Origin: Microbacterium oxydans | GTDB taxonomy: Bacteria > Actinomycetota > Actinomycetes > Actinomycetales > Microbacteriaceae | Assembly (NCBI RefSeq): GCF_006540085.1 | Contig: NZ_BJOG01000009.1 | Location: 124,001-188,000, forward strand | Reading direction: 5' to 3' | DNA: 64,000 nucleotides | In this document: positions 1-10,427 of the stretch, piece after piece | Numbering within the stretch: the first letter of the stretch is position 1 | Layout: every line of letters begins with the position of its first letter | Made by a program: the position numbers and the translations under genes | The notes under the pieces: generated by a model | Seen by the model: the letters and a program-made list of their open reading frames with translations, nothing else | Database searches by the model: none | Told to the model about the DNA's origin: nothing

Positions 1-12
1 TGTATCGGATCC

Positions 13-96
13 GTGCTCGACATCATCTACATCGCGCTGACTCTCGCGCTGTTCGCCCTCGTCTCCCTGGCGGCCAAGGGGGTGGAGCGACTGTGA
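13..96 (+). CDS. 27-residue membrane micro-protein upstream of kdpF
   Basis: A short frame opens with GTG at 13, begins [19 protein letters not shown] and ends AAKGVERL. It is a single hydrophobic helix followed by a short charged tail. Its TGA overlaps the GTG of kdpF (GTGA), so it looks translationally coupled to the kdp operon. Only 12 bases lie upstream in this window and the frame stays open to base 1, so the start is uncertain. It resembles KdpF in size and helix content and could be a second KdpF-like stabilising subunit. I do not recognise a named family. Confidence 0.55.
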   Translation: MLDIIYIALTLALFALVSLAAKGVERL

Positions 97-182
97 TCGT
101 CTTCGAGATCCTCGCGGCCGCCCTCGCGGTCGCCGCCGTCGTCTACCTCGTGGTGGCGCTCGTCGCCCCGGAGAGGTTCTGA
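93..182 (+). CDS. kdpF: KdpF, small subunit of the K+-transporting ATPase
   Basis: This 29-residue peptide starts at GTG 93 with [20 protein letters not shown] and ends VALVAPERF. It has the size, single transmembrane helix and short basic tail expected of KdpF, which stabilises the KdpABC complex in the membrane. Its TGA overlaps the ATG of kdpA (TGATG), the usual kdpF-kdpA arrangement. It is too short for ordinary gene callers; the call rests on position, overlap and helix. Confidence 0.85.
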   Translation: MIVFEILAAALAVAAVVYLVVALVAPERF

Positions 183-1861
183 TGGACGCGACGATCTGGT
201 TCGGCATCCTGCAGGTGGCGGCCGTCGTGGTCGTGCTCGTGCTCCTCTACCGCCCCCTTGGCGACTACATCGCCCACGTCTACACCTCGGCACGCGACCT
301 GCGGGTCGAGCGCGGCGTCTACCGGCTGATCGGGGTCGACTCGTCGTCCGAGCAGACCTGGCGCGCCTATGCCCGCAGCGTGCTGGCGTTCTCGGTCGTC
401 GGGGTTCTCCTCGTCTACGGGCTTCAGCGGCTGCAGGCGTTCCTGCCGCAGTCGCTCGGGCTCCCGGCCGTGCCCGAGGGGCTCTCCTTCAACACCGCCG
501 CCTCCTTCGTCGCGAACACCAACTGGCAGTCGTACTCCCCCGAGCAGACCATGGGCTACACCGTGCAGCTCGCTGGTCTCACGGTGCAGAACTTCGTCTC
601 GGCGGCGGTCGGTCTCACCATCGCGATCGCCCTCATACGCGGTCTCGCCCGCCGGGGTTCGACCACGATCGGCAACTTCTGGGTCGATCTGATCCGCGGT
701 CTCGGCCGCCTCCTCCTCCCGATCGCCCTGATCGGCGCCGTGGCCCTGCTCGCAGGCGGCGTGATCCAGAACTTCGCCGGTTTCACCGACGTCACCACGG
801 TGTCGGGCGGCACGCAGACCATCCCCGGCGGCCCTGTCGCCTCGCAGGAGGCCATCAAGCTGCTCGGCACGAACGGCGGCGGCTTCTTCAACGCCAACTC
901 CGCGCACCCGTTCGAGAACCCGACCGGCTTCACGAACCTGCTGCAGGTGCTGCTGATCCTCGTGATCCCGTTCGCACTGCCCCGCACGTTCGGCCGCATG
1001 GTCGGCGATCATCGTCAGGGCTACGCGATCGCCGCGGTCATGGGCACGATCTTCCTCGTCTCGACCTTCGCCCTCTCGGCGCTCGAGCTCGCGGGCCGCG
1101 GTACGGCGCCCGAGCTCGCCGGGGCCGCGATGGAGGGCAAGGAGGTGCGCTTCGGCATCCTGGGTTCGACCCTGTTCGGCAGCGCGAGCACCCTCACCTC
1201 GACGGGCGCCGTCAACTCGATGCACGACTCGTACACGGCACTCGGCGGCATGATGCCGATGCTGAACATGATGCTCGGCGAGGTCGCTCCCGGTGGCGTC
1301 GGCTCGGGCCTGTACGGCATGCTCGTGCTCGCGATCATCGCGGTGTTCGTCGGCGGACTGCTGGTCGGGCGCACCCCGGAGTATCTCGGCAAGCGGATCG
1401 GGCCGCGGGAGATCAAGCTCGCGAGCCTGTACATCCTGGTGACGCCGACCCTGGTGCTGGTCGGCACCGCGATGAGCTTCGCGATTCCCGGTATCAGGGA
1501 GGACGTGGAGTCCACCAGCATCCTGAACCCCGGGGTGCACGGCATGAGCGAGGTGCTCTACGCCTTCACCTCGGCGTCGAACAACAACGGCTCCGCTTTC
1601 GCCGGACTCACCGCGAACACCCCGTGGTTCAACACCGCCCTCGGCATCGCGATGCTGCTCGGCCGGTTCCTGCCGATCGTGCTCGTGCTGGCCCTCGCCG
1701 GCTCGTTCGCGGCGCAGGAGCGCATCCCCGCCACCTCCGGCACCCTGCCGACGCACCGACCCCAGTTCGTCGGTCTGCTCCTCACCGTGACGGTCGTCGT
1801 CACCGCGCTCACCTACTTCCCTGTGCTCGCACTGGGCCCGCTCGCTGAAGGACTCGTCTGA
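182..1861 (+). CDS. kdpA: KdpA, potassium-binding and translocating subunit
   Basis: KdpA is the channel-like subunit of the high-affinity KdpFABC K+ pump of the cytoplasmic membrane. The 559-residue length is normal. The sequence is a polytopic membrane protein with recognisable selectivity-filter segments: [16 protein letters not shown] near residues 103-118, [19 protein letters not shown] at 229-247, and a later [11 protein letters not shown] loop. ATG 182 overlaps the kdpF stop, and kdpB follows after 2 nt. The complex is normally made under K+ limitation through KdpDE, which are encoded downstream in the same operon. Identification is secure. Confidence 0.98.
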   Translation: MDATIWFGILQVAAVVVVLVLLYRPLGDYIAHVYTSARDLRVERGVYRLIGVDSSSEQTWRAYARSVLAFSVVGVLLVYGLQRLQAFLPQSLGLPAVPEGLSFNTAASFVANTNWQSYSPEQTMGYTVQLAGLTVQNFVSAAVGLTIAIALIRGLARRGSTTIGNFWVDLIRGLGRLLLPIALIGAVALLAGGVIQNFAGFTDVTTVSGGTQTIPGGPVASQEAIKLLGTNGGGFFNANSAHPFENPTGFTNLLQVLLILVIPFALPRTFGRMVGDHRQGYAIAAVMGTIFLVSTFALSALELAGRGTAPELAGAAMEGKEVRFGILGSTLFGSASTLTSTGAVNSMHDSYTALGGMMPMLNMMLGEVAPGGVGSGLYGMLVLAIIAVFVGGLLVGRTPEYLGKRIGPREIKLASLYILVTPTLVLVGTAMSFAIPGIREDVESTSILNPGVHGMSEVLYAFTSASNNNGSAFAGLTANTPWFNTALGIAMLLGRFLPIVLVLALAGSFAAQERIPATSGTLPTHRPQFVGLLLTVTVVVTALTYFPVLALGPLAEGLV

Positions 1862-1863
1862 CC

Positions 1864-4011
1864 ATGACCCTCATCACCACCCCCGCGGAATCCTCCTCCG
1901 AACAACAGGATGCTGCGGCATCCGCCCCCACCGCACCGCGCTCCTTCGGCTGGTCGCAGCTCGTGCAGGCCCTTCCCGGCGCCGTGCGCAAGCTCAACCC
2001 GGCAGCTCTCGTGCGCAACCCCGTCATGCTCCTGGTCTGGGCCGGCGCCGCGTTCACGACGGTGCTCGCGATCGCCGAGCCGTTCGTGGGCGGCCCGGCG
2101 GACTCCGGCGGCACCCCGGTGCCCGCGCCGTTCACCTGGGGAATCGCCATCTGGCTGTGGCTGACGGTGCTGTTCGCGAACGTCGCCGAGTCTGTCGCCG
2201 AGGGCCGCGGCAAGGCGCAGGCCGCGAGCCTGCGCAAGACCCGCACCAGCACGATGGCCCGGCGCGTGGTCGGCTACGACGGCACGGCGGATGCCGCGAC
2301 CGAGCACGCAGCGACCGCCCAGGTCTCGTCGGCCGAGCTGCAGCGCGACGACATCGTGATCGTCACGGCGGGCGAGCTGATCCCCGGCGACGGCGACATC
2401 GTCTCGGGCATCGCCACCGTCGACGAGTCGGCGATCACGGGCGAGAGCGCTCCAGTGATCCGAGAGTCCGGTGGCGACCGCAGTGCGGTGACCGGTGGCA
2501 CCCGGGTGCTGTCGGACCGGATCGTGGTGCGCATCACCTCGAAGCCGGGCGAGACCTTCGTCGACCGCATGATCGCGCTCGTCGAAGGTGCCAGCCGTCA
2601 GCGCACTCCCAATGAGATCGCGCTGAACATCCTGCTCGCGAGCCTGTCGATCATCTTCGTGGTCGTGGTGCTGGCCCTGAACCCGATCGCGTCGTACGCC
2701 GCCTCCCCCGTCAGCATCCCGGTGCTCATCGCCCTGCTCGTCTGCCTGATCCCGACCACCATCGGGGCGCTGCTCTCGGCCATCGGCATCGCCGGCATGG
2801 ACCGGCTCGTGCAGCGCAACGTGCTCGCGATGTCCGGTCGTGCGGTCGAGGCCGCGGGAGATGTCACCACCCTGCTGCTCGACAAGACGGGCACCATCAC
2901 GTACGGCAACCGCCGGGCGCACGAGGTGCTGGCTCTTCCGGGTGTCGATGCAGACGAGCTGCTGCGCGTCGCGGCGCTGTCGTCTCTTGCGGACCCCACC
3001 CCAGAGGGTGCCTCGATCGTCGAACTCGCGGCCGCGCAGGGCATCCGGGTGATCGCCCCCGATGACGCCGTTGTCGTTCCGTTCACGGCACAGACCCGTA
3101 TGTCGGGCCTCGACCTGGCCGACGGCACGCAGATCCGCAAGGGTGCCGGCTCCGCTGTCCGCGCCTGGCTCGGACTCGACGGCGACGACCTCGAACTCAC
3201 GAGTCGCACCGACGCCGTGGCCGAGAGCGGCGGCACTCCTCTCGTCGTCGCGGTGAAAGGCCCTTCGAACGCCCGCATCCTCGGCGTCGTGCACCTCAAG
3301 GACATCGTGAAGGACGGCCTGCGCGAGCGCTTCGACGAGCTGCGGGCGATGGGCATCCGCACCGTCATGATCACGGGCGACAACCCGCTCACGGCCGCCG
3401 CCATCGCGAAGGAGGCCGGTGTCGACGACTTCCTCGCCGAGGCCACCCCCGAAGACAAGCTCGAGCTCATCCGGCGGGAGCAGGAAGGAGGACGCCTGGT
3501 CGCGATGACCGGTGACGGCACGAACGACGCCCCCGCCCTCGCGCAGGCCGATGTCGGCGTCGCGATGAACACCGGCACCTCGGCGGCGAAAGAGGCGGGC
3601 AACATGGTCGACCTCGATTCCGACCCCACCAAGCTCATCGACATCGTGCGCATCGGGAAGCAGCTGCTCATCACGCGCGGAGCGCTCACCACGTTCTCGC
3701 TCGCGAACGACATCGCCAAGTACTTCGCGATCATCCCGGCGATGTTCATGGGGGTCTTCCCCGGACTCGCGGCCCTGAACATCATGCAGCTGCACTCGCC
3801 GGCCTCCGCTGTCACCAGTGCGATCATCTTCAACGCGATCGTGATCGTGTTCCTGATCCCGCTGGCCCTGCGAGGGGTGAAGTACCGCCCGGCGAGCGCC
3901 TCGCAGATCCTGCAACGAAACCTGCTGATCTACGGTCTCGGCGGTGTGATCGCCCCGTTCATCGGCATCAAGCTCATCGACCTCGTGATCAGCCTCATCC
4001 CGGGCTTCTGA
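1864..4011 (+). CDS. kdpB: KdpB, P-type ATPase catalytic subunit
   Basis: KdpB hydrolyses ATP to drive K+ uptake through KdpA. The 715-residue protein has the P-type ATPase marks in order: the actuator loop ITGES at about 191-195, the phosphorylation motif DKTGTIT with the acceptor Asp340, an MITGDNPLT segment, and the hinge motif [10 protein letters not shown]. About the first 25 residues are Ala/Ser-rich and probably a disordered N-terminus. The start at 1864 lies 2 nt after kdpA. A 27-nt gap separates it from kdpC. Confidence 0.98.
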   Translation: MTLITTPAESSSEQQDAAASAPTAPRSFGWSQLVQALPGAVRKLNPAALVRNPVMLLVWAGAAFTTVLAIAEPFVGGPADSGGTPVPAPFTWGIAIWLWLTVLFANVAESVAEGRGKAQAASLRKTRTSTMARRVVGYDGTADAATEHAATAQVSSAELQRDDIVIVTAGELIPGDGDIVSGIATVDESAITGESAPVIRESGGDRSAVTGGTRVLSDRIVVRITSKPGETFVDRMIALVEGASRQRTPNEIALNILLASLSIIFVVVVLALNPIASYAASPVSIPVLIALLVCLIPTTIGALLSAIGIAGMDRLVQRNVLAMSGRAVEAAGDVTTLLLDKTGTITYGNRRAHEVLALPGVDADELLRVAALSSLADPTPEGASIVELAAAQGIRVIAPDDAVVVPFTAQTRMSGLDLADGTQIRKGAGSAVRAWLGLDGDDLELTSRTDAVAESGGTPLVVAVKGPSNARILGVVHLKDIVKDGLRERFDELRAMGIRTVMITGDNPLTAAAIAKEAGVDDFLAEATPEDKLELIRREQEGGRLVAMTGDGTNDAPALAQADVGVAMNTGTSAAKEAGNMVDLDSDPTKLIDIVRIGKQLLITRGALTTFSLANDIAKYFAIIPAMFMGVFPGLAALNIMQLHSPASAVTSAIIFNAIVIVFLIPLALRGVKYRPASASQILQRNLLIYGLGGVIAPFIGIKLIDLVISLIPGF

Positions 4012-4038
4012 CCCCGGCTCTGAAACGGAATCCAGAAC

Positions 4039-4641
4039 ATGTCATCCACTCGCACCGCTCTCCGCACCACCGGTGTCGCCGTCCGCGCGATGCTCGTGCT
4101 CACGCTCCTGCTCGGCGTCGGTTACACACTCCTGGTCACCGGCATCGGCCAGCTCCTGCTCCCGTGGCAGGCGAACGGCTCGCCCCTCCCCAACGACAGG
4201 GGAAGCGCGCTGATCGGCCAGTCCTTCACGGATGCCGACGGGGAGGCGCTGCCGAAGTACTTCCAGTCACGCCCCTCTGCCGCGGGCGACGGATACGACG
4301 GAGCCGGCTCCAGCGGCAGCAACCTCGGACCCGAGAACGCCGACCTGGTCGCCGCGATCGCCGAGCGCAAGGCCGCGATCGCGGAACGCGAGGGCGTCGA
4401 CCCGTCGGAGGTGCCGGCCGACGCGGTCACCTCCTCGGGCTCGGGTCTCGATCCGCACATCAGCGTGGCGTATGCGCTGCTGCAGGTGCCGCGGGTGGCC
4501 GAGGCCCGCGGGCTGTCCACGCAGGAGGTGCGCGACCTCGTGGAGTCTAGGATTCAAGGGCGGGATCTGGGATTCCTCGGCGAGGAGCGCATCAACGTCG
4601 CCGAACTCAACCTCGCGCTCGATGACCGGGAGGGCGAATGA
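4039..4641 (+). CDS. kdpC: KdpC, assembly and ATP-affinity subunit
   Basis: KdpC is the single-span subunit needed for a stable, fully active KdpFABC complex. The 200-residue protein has one N-terminal hydrophobic helix (about residues 12-40), then an extracytoplasmic domain containing the typical YFQSRPSAAGDGYDGAGSSG region and a C-terminal SGSGLDPHIS segment seen in KdpC proteins. Its last codons overlap the kdpD start (ATGA at 4638), so pump and sensor are coupled in translation. Confidence 0.97.
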   Translation: MSSTRTALRTTGVAVRAMLVLTLLLGVGYTLLVTGIGQLLLPWQANGSPLPNDRGSALIGQSFTDADGEALPKYFQSRPSAAGDGYDGAGSSGSNLGPENADLVAAIAERKAAIAEREGVDPSEVPADAVTSSGSGLDPHISVAYALLQVPRVAEARGLSTQEVRDLVESRIQGRDLGFLGEERINVAELNLALDDREGE

Positions 4642-7196
4642 CCGCAGCACCTCTTCGTCGAGCCCAGGGCCACCAGCGCCGGGGGCGGCTCCGAGTCCTG
4701 CTCGGGGCCGCCCCCGGCGTCGGCAAGACCTACGAGATGCTCGCCGAGGGACGGCGGATGCTCGACGAGGGCCACGATGTCGTGATCGCGATCGTGGAGA
4801 CGCACGAGCGCGCCGCGACACAGGCGCAGACTGCAGGGCTCCCCGAGGTTCCACGGCGAGTCGACCTGCACCGCGGAGTCGCGCTGACCGAGCTCGACGT
4901 GGACGCCGTGCTCGGCCGCGCGCCCGAGATCGCCCTCGTGGACGAACTGGCGCACACGAACGCCCCCGGCTCCCGCAACGCGAAGCGCTGGCAGGACGTG
5001 GACGAGCTGCTGGACGCCGGCATCGACGTGGTGACCACGGTCAACGTGCAGCACATCGAGTCGCTCAACGCCGTGGTCGAGAAGATCACCGGCATCGCAC
5101 AGCAGGAGACGATTCCGGACGCCGTGGTCCGTGCCGCCGACGAGATCGAGGTCGTCGATCTGGCCCCGCAGACCCTGCGTGATCGCCTGTCGGCAGGACT
5201 CGTGTATCCCGCCGAGCGGATCGACGCCGCCCTGTCGAACTACTTCCGCCTCGGCAACCTCACCGCACTGCGCGAGCTGGCCCTGCTCTGGCTCGCCGAC
5301 GAGGTCGACAGCGCGCTGCGCAGCTACCGTGCCGAGCAGGGCATCGAGGGCACATGGCAGGCCAGGGAGCGCGTGGTCGTCGCCCTGACCGGAGGGCCAG
5401 AGGGCGAGACCCTCCTCCGCCGTGGAGCCAGGATCGCGGCCCGCTCCGCCGGTGGGGAACTGCTCGCCGTGCACATCTCCGCGCAGGACGGTCTGCGCGA
5501 CGAGACGCCCGGTGCCCTCGCCGCACAGCGCACCCTCGTGGAATCGCTCGGCGGCACCTATCACCAGGTCGTCGGCGACGACATCCCTGCCACACTCGTC
5601 GAGTTCGCACAGGGCGCCGACGCCACTCAGCTCGTGATCGGCGTCAGCAGACGCAGCCGACTGGCCGCCGCTCTCACCGGTCCCGGCATCGGCTCGGAGG
5701 TCATCCGGCGCTCCGGCGACATCGACGTGCACATCGTCACCCATGCCGCGGCGGGCGGGCGGATGGTGCTCCCGCGCATCAAGGGCGGGGCTCTGGGCTG
5801 GCGGCGGCAGCTGCTGGGGTTCGGCGTCGCCCTGGTGTTCGGTCCGATCCTGTCGTGGATCATGTACACGTATCGCAGTCCCGAGTCGATCACCGCCGAA
5901 GTGCTCGCCTACCAGCTGCTCGTGGTCGTGGTCGCCCTCATCGGCGGCATCCGTCCCGCGGTGTTCGCCGCCGTGCTCTCGGGCATCACCCTCGACTTCC
6001 TCTTCGTCGCGCCGCTCTTCACGATCACGATCGCGCACCCGCTGCACGTGCTGGCTCTCGCGCTCTACGTCGTGATCGCGATCCTGGTCAGCATCATCGT
6101 CGACCAGGCTGCCCGTCGAGCCCGCACCGCCCAACGTGCGGCCGCCGAAGCCGAGCTGCTCGCCGCCGTCGCCGGCAACGTGCTGCGCGGTGACAATGCG
6201 GTGCTCGCCCTGGTCAGCCGCACCCGAGAGGCGTTCGGCCTGAGCGGCGTGCGCCTGCTCGCACCGGATGGCGAGGTGCTGGCGAGCGACGGCGAGCCCG
6301 TGGCCGACGGACGCGCCACGACCATCCCGGTCGGAGTGGTCACCGGCGGGGGTCCCCGTGCGGTGCTCGAACTGAACGGAGAGCCGCTCGCCGGTCCCGA
6401 GCGTCGGCTGCTGGATGCGATCGTCGCCCAGCTCGCCGCCGCGATCGAGCACACCGATCTGCGGGCCACCGCCAGGGAGGCTGAGGCTCTGGCCGAGACC
6501 GATCAGGTGCGCAGCGCTCTGCTGTCGGCCGTGAGCCACGATCTGCGGCGTCCGCTCGCCTCCGCGGTCGCCGCGATCGGTGGCCTTCGCGGTGCCCACG
6601 GACTCTCGGAGTCCGACCGCGCCGAGTTGCTCGCGACCGCCGACGAGAGCCTCGCGACGCTGTCGACGCTCGTCACGGATCTGCTCGACGTGAGCCGCGT
6701 GCAGGCCGGAGTCCTGGCGGTCTCATCGTCCCGGATGGACGCTGCGGGCATCGTGCTCGCAGCCGTCGACGAGCTGGGTCTCGGCCCGTCCGACGTCGAG
6801 CTGGCCCTCGACCCCGATCTGCCCCCGCTGCACGCCGACCCCGTGCTGCTCCTTCGCGTGCTGGTCAACGTGATCGCCAACGCCCACCGGCATGCCCCTG
6901 ACGACTCACGCATCATCGTCTCCACGAGCGCTCTCGGCGACCGTGCCGAGATCCGCATCATCGACCGCGGGGAAGGCGTCTCGCCCGAGCGACGCGACCG
7001 CATCTTCCAGCCGTTCCAACGCTTCGGCGACACCGACAACACCACGGGACTCGGTCTGGGACTCGCCCTGTCGCGCGGGTTCACCGAGGGCATGGGCGGT
7101 ACCCTGACACCCGAGGACACCCCCGGCGGCGGCCTCACGATGGTCATCTCCCTGCCGCTGGCCGCAGGATCCCGCGACATGGAAGGCACGGAGTGA
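4638..7196 (+). CDS. kdpD: KdpD, turgor/K+ sensor histidine kinase
   Basis: KdpD senses K+ limitation or osmotic stress and phosphorylates KdpE. The 852-residue protein has the full modular order: an N-terminal KdpD domain with Walker A GAAPGVGKT (about 30-38), a universal-stress-like domain to about residue 370, four transmembrane helices (about 395-490, DUF4118), a GAF-like region, a HisKA box SAVSHDLRRPLAS with His634, and an ATPase domain with GLGLGLALSRG. The ATG overlaps the kdpC stop and the TGA overlaps the kdpE GTG. Confidence 0.97.
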   Translation: MTAAPLRRAQGHQRRGRLRVLLGAAPGVGKTYEMLAEGRRMLDEGHDVVIAIVETHERAATQAQTAGLPEVPRRVDLHRGVALTELDVDAVLGRAPEIALVDELAHTNAPGSRNAKRWQDVDELLDAGIDVVTTVNVQHIESLNAVVEKITGIAQQETIPDAVVRAADEIEVVDLAPQTLRDRLSAGLVYPAERIDAALSNYFRLGNLTALRELALLWLADEVDSALRSYRAEQGIEGTWQARERVVVALTGGPEGETLLRRGARIAARSAGGELLAVHISAQDGLRDETPGALAAQRTLVESLGGTYHQVVGDDIPATLVEFAQGADATQLVIGVSRRSRLAAALTGPGIGSEVIRRSGDIDVHIVTHAAAGGRMVLPRIKGGALGWRRQLLGFGVALVFGPILSWIMYTYRSPESITAEVLAYQLLVVVVALIGGIRPAVFAAVLSGITLDFLFVAPLFTITIAHPLHVLALALYVVIAILVSIIVDQAARRARTAQRAAAEAELLAAVAGNVLRGDNAVLALVSRTREAFGLSGVRLLAPDGEVLASDGEPVADGRATTIPVGVVTGGGPRAVLELNGEPLAGPERRLLDAIVAQLAAAIEHTDLRATAREAEALAETDQVRSALLSAVSHDLRRPLASAVAAIGGLRGAHGLSESDRAELLATADESLATLSTLVTDLLDVSRVQAGVLAVSSSRMDAAGIVLAAVDELGLGPSDVELALDPDLPPLHADPVLLLRVLVNVIANAHRHAPDDSRIIVSTSALGDRAEIRIIDRGEGVSPERRDRIFQPFQRFGDTDNTTGLGLGLALSRGFTEGMGGTLTPEDTPGGGLTMVISLPLAAGSRDMEGTE

Positions 7197-7864
7197 AGCT
7201 CCTCATCGCCGACGACGATCCGCAGATGGTCCGCGCCCTGCGGATCACCCTCGCCGCCCACGGCTACGACGTGGTGGTCGCCCCCGACGGAGCGGCCGCG
7301 ATCGCCGCAGCCGCGCAGACGCATCCGGATCTCATCATGCTCGATCTCGGCATGCCCCGCCTCGACGGCATCGAGGTCATCCAGGCGCTTCGCGGATGGA
7401 CCAACGTGCCCATCATCGTGGTGTCGGGACGCACGGGGTCCGCCGACAAGGTCGAGGCACTCGACGCCGGTGCCGACGACTTCGTGACCAAGCCCTTCCA
7501 GGTGGACGAGCTGCTGGCACGCCTGCGGGCGCTGTCACGACGGTCTGCTCCGGCGGGCGGCGAGTCCACGGTGGCTTTCGGCGATGTGGTGGTCGACCTC
7601 TCGACCAAGACCGTCACCCGCGGAGGCACGAGGGTGCACCTCACGCCGACCGAGTGGCGCATGCTGGAGCACCTGTCCCGGCACCCGGGCGCACTCGTCA
7701 CCCGCCAGGATCTGCTCAAGGAGATCTGGGGCAGTGAGCAGGTGTCCGACTCCGGCTACCTGCGCCTGTACATGTCGCAGCTGCGCAAGAAGCTGGAGCA
7801 GGAGCCGGGTGCTCCGGTGCATCTGCTCACCGAATCGGGCATGGGCTACCGGCTCGTGCTCTGA
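7193..7864 (+). CDS. kdpE: KdpE, OmpR-family response regulator of kdp
   Basis: KdpE is the DNA-binding partner of KdpD and activates kdp transcription. The 223-residue protein has a receiver domain with the acidic cluster ADDD at 6-9, phospho-acceptor Asp51 in IMLDLGMP, conserved Lys99 in FVTKPF, and a C-terminal winged helix ending SGMGYRLVL. The GTG start at 7193 overlaps the kdpD stop (GTGA). Its 3' end overlaps the convergent TspO-like gene by 19 bases, so no separate terminator fits between them. Confidence 0.97.
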   Translation: MKLLIADDDPQMVRALRITLAAHGYDVVVAPDGAAAIAAAAQTHPDLIMLDLGMPRLDGIEVIQALRGWTNVPIIVVSGRTGSADKVEALDAGADDFVTKPFQVDELLARLRALSRRSAPAGGESTVAFGDVVVDLSTKTVTRGGTRVHLTPTEWRMLEHLSRHPGALVTRQDLLKEIWGSEQVSDSGYLRLYMSQLRKKLEQEPGAPVHLLTESGMGYRLVL

Positions 7865-8658
7865 GCCCCCGCGCTCCGGGCGCGCGACCGGCGCACGACC
7901 GCCGCGACCCCGGTGAGCACGAGCAGCACGGCCACGATGATCGCGGCGATCGCCGTCGCGGTGCTCTCGGGTTCTCCCGTGAGGCGACCGACCGCGAGCC
8001 AGGCGAGACCCCAGGCCGTCGCGAGGGCAGGAGCGATGCGTCCGGTGGCCCACGCCGCGGCAGCCCCGATCACCAGGACCACGATGAGCACGGCGATGGC
8101 CCAGGCATCCGCTGCCTGCGCCCAGCTCTCCGGAGCGATCTGCGTAAACCACGCGGCCGTGTTCGCCACCGTCGCGATGGTGACCCAACCGAAGTGCAGG
8201 CCGTTCGCGCCGTCGGTGAGGATGCGGTCGGCGAGGTTCCGGGAGGGAAAGCGGCCGAGCAGCACGATCACCCGCGCGAGCACGGCCAGGAGCGCCGCGA
8301 TCACGACGACCGTGAGCCACAGCGTCAGGAACCGTGCGGTCACCAGCCACAGCCCGTTCAGCACCATCGAGGCGGCGATCCACCCGCCCACGGCCTGCTG
8401 ACGCGGATCCTGCCGCTGAGCGGGGAGCGCCTGCCACACCGTGTAGGCGATCAGCCCGAGGTAGATCAGCGACCAGATCGAGAATGCGGGCCCCGCCGGC
8501 GCGAGGTACGAGCCCTGAGCCGAGAGCGCCCCGTCCTGAAGATCGTCGACGGACGCGCCGCCGAATGCTCCGGCCCCGACAGCGGCCGCGATCACCATGA
8601 ATGTCGCCGCCGCGATGATCAGCGCCTGACGACCGATGCCCTTCGTGCGTGATTCCAT
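7846..8658 (-). CDS. TspO/MBR-like tryptophan-rich membrane protein
   Basis: The 270-residue protein has about seven to eight hydrophobic helices and, near residues 55-65, the GPAFSIWSLIY segment typical of an enlarged TspO/MBR branch found in actinobacteria. Later WxT/W-rich helices (WVTIATVANTAAW, AWGLAWLAVG) support this. The ligand is unknown; the family binds tetrapyrroles or tryptophan-like molecules in other bacteria. I chose ATG 8658 rather than the upstream in-frame codon at 8694 because a TAGCCT -10 hexamer lies 7 nt before it, which fits a leaderless start. It converges on kdpE. Confidence 0.7.
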   Translation of the reverse strand: MESRTKGIGRQALIIAAATFMVIAAAVGAGAFGGASVDDLQDGALSAQGSYLAPAGPAFSIWSLIYLGLIAYTVWQALPAQRQDPRQQAVGGWIAASMVLNGLWLVTARFLTLWLTVVVIAALLAVLARVIVLLGRFPSRNLADRILTDGANGLHFGWVTIATVANTAAWFTQIAPESWAQAADAWAIAVLIVVLVIGAAAAWATGRIAPALATAWGLAWLAVGRLTGEPESTATAIAAIIVAVLLVLTGVAAVVRRSRARSAGAQSTSR

Positions 8659-8665
8659 GCCCCGA

Positions 8666-8671
8666 AGGCTA
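8666..8671 (-). promoter_or_regulatory. Predicted -10 (TAGCCT) of the TspO-like gene
   Basis: On the minus strand TAGCCT ends 7 nt before ATG 8658, the spacing of a leaderless transcript. No good -35 is visible at the usual distance. Confidence 0.45.
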
Positions 8672-8720
8672 CGGCTGTCCTTCCTCGATCGCACCGGCCT
8701 TGACAGAGGTGCGCCGTTTC

Positions 8721-8735
8721 GCTAACCAGGTTAGC
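8721..8735. promoter_or_regulatory. Perfect 15-bp palindrome, possible operator
   Basis: GCTAACC-A-GGTTAGC is a perfect palindrome around one central base. It lies in the 107-bp gap between the TetR stop (8766) and the TspO-like start (8658), about 50 bp upstream of the predicted TspO -10. A plus-strand TTGACA at 8700-8705 is followed 17 bp later by TAACCA at 8723, inside the palindrome, but no plausible gene follows on that strand. It does not fit a DtxR box well. Confidence 0.4.
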
Positions 8736-8765
8736 CAAAATATGGATGATGCGCCGGGCGAGAGT

Positions 8766-9332
8766 TCAGGCGCGGGCGAAAGCCGCGTCGATCAGCACCT
8801 CGGCCGCACCCCGTGCCTGTGCGGCGACGGCCGGATCGGCCGAGATCGCCGCGGTGCTCTGCGCTCCTTCGGCGAGGATCGACAGCTGCGCGGCGAGCGC
8901 GGGCGGAGCTCCGGTGTCGGCGACGAGGCCGGCCATGTACTCCTGGAATGACGCCTTGTGCGCCCGCACGATCTCCGCGACCTCCACATTGGTGCCGCCG
9001 AGTTCGCCGAACGCATTGATGAAGGCGCAGCCACGGAAGTCGTCGGCGCAGAACCAGTTCTCGAGGTACCCGTAGACGGCCAGGATGCGCGCACGGGGGT
9101 CATCCCCCGCATCCGACACCGCCCCCGAGAGGCCGGACTCCCACTCCGCGTGCTTGCGCGCCAGCACGGCCGCGACGATGTCGCTCTTGGCAGGGAAGAG
9201 CGCGTAGAGGCGGCGCAGCGACACGCCGGCGGCCGAGCGCAGCTCGTCCATGCCCACAGCGGCGTAGCCCTTGCGGTAGTAGAGCTCCTCCGCGGCGGAC
9301 AGGATGCGCTCGCGAGCCTCGTCTTCGGTCAT
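8766..9332 (-). CDS. TetR-family repressor of the adjacent hydrolase
   Basis: The 188-residue protein has an N-terminal TetR helix-turn-helix (ERILSAAEELYYRKGYAAVGMDEL, then AGVSLRRLYALFPAK, residues about 5-55) and a C-terminal ligand domain with the FCADDFRGCAF stretch seen in one YxaF/LmrA-like TetR branch; its two Cys residues could be redox- or ligand-sensitive. I chose ATG 9332 over an in-frame codon at 9353 because TAGACT lies 7 nt upstream. It is divergent from the hydrolase at 9429. One operator copy overlaps both promoters, predicting autorepression. The inducer is unknown. Confidence 0.88.
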   Translation of the reverse strand: MTEDEARERILSAAEELYYRKGYAAVGMDELRSAAGVSLRRLYALFPAKSDIVAAVLARKHAEWESGLSGAVSDAGDDPRARILAVYGYLENWFCADDFRGCAFINAFGELGGTNVEVAEIVRAHKASFQEYMAGLVADTGAPPALAAQLSILAEGAQSTAAISADPAVAAQARGAAEVLIDAAFARA

Positions 9333-9339
9333 GTCCAGA

Positions 9340-9345
9340 AGTCTA
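9340..9345 (-). promoter_or_regulatory. Predicted -10 (TAGACT) of the tetR gene
   Basis: TAGACT on the minus strand is 7 nt before ATG 9332, consistent with a leaderless tetR mRNA. The first operator palindrome (9354-9369) occupies the expected spacer/-35 region. Confidence 0.45.
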
Positions 9346-9346
9346 C

Positions 9347-9375
9347 TTGACACGAGAACGAACGTTCTCTAGATT
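9347..9375 (+). promoter_or_regulatory. Promoter of the hydrolase gene with embedded operator
   Basis: TTGACA (9347-9352) and TAGATT (9370-9375) are separated by exactly 17 bp. That spacer contains the complete palindrome 9354-9369, a textbook position for repression by occlusion of RNA polymerase. Confidence 0.75.
9354..9369. promoter_or_regulatory. TetR operator copy 1
   Basis: GAGAACG-AA-CGTTCTC is a perfect 7-2-7 palindrome between the -35 and -10 of the hydrolase promoter and just upstream of the tetR -10. Confidence 0.75.
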
Positions 9376-9377
9376 GA

Positions 9378-10271
<894 letters not shown>

Positions 10272-10308
10272 CCCCTTCCCCGCCAGCCGTCCACTCCGGG
10301 GCAGGCAG

Positions 10309-10391
10309 GCCGAAACGGAGACGACCCGGCATCCGGGCGGCGCGCCCACACAAGACACGCCGGCGGATGCTCGGGTCGTCTCCGTTTCGGC
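10309..10391. terminator. Long bidirectional hairpin between convergent genes
   Basis: GCCGAAACGGAGACGACCCG (10309-10328) is matched perfectly by its reverse complement at 10372-10391. Inside the 43-nt loop a second pair, GCATCCG and CGGATGC, extends the fold. It sits between the ends of the hydrolase and siderophore-reductase genes. There is no T-tract, so termination is inferred from position and stem strength. Confidence 0.65.
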
Positions 10392-10427
10392 AGGAAGGAG
10401 GAAGGGCAGGAAGAGGGAGGAGGGGGG

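Noticed and set aside
8721..8735. DtxR/IdeR iron box at GCTAACCAGGTTAGC
   Set aside because: The half-sites are in inverted order and only about 10 of 19 positions fit the consensus; the neighbouring genes are not iron genes.
8649..8951. Plus-strand ORF after the TTGACA at 8700
   Set aside because: It is almost entirely antisense to the TetR gene and has Arg/Gly-rich low-complexity content.
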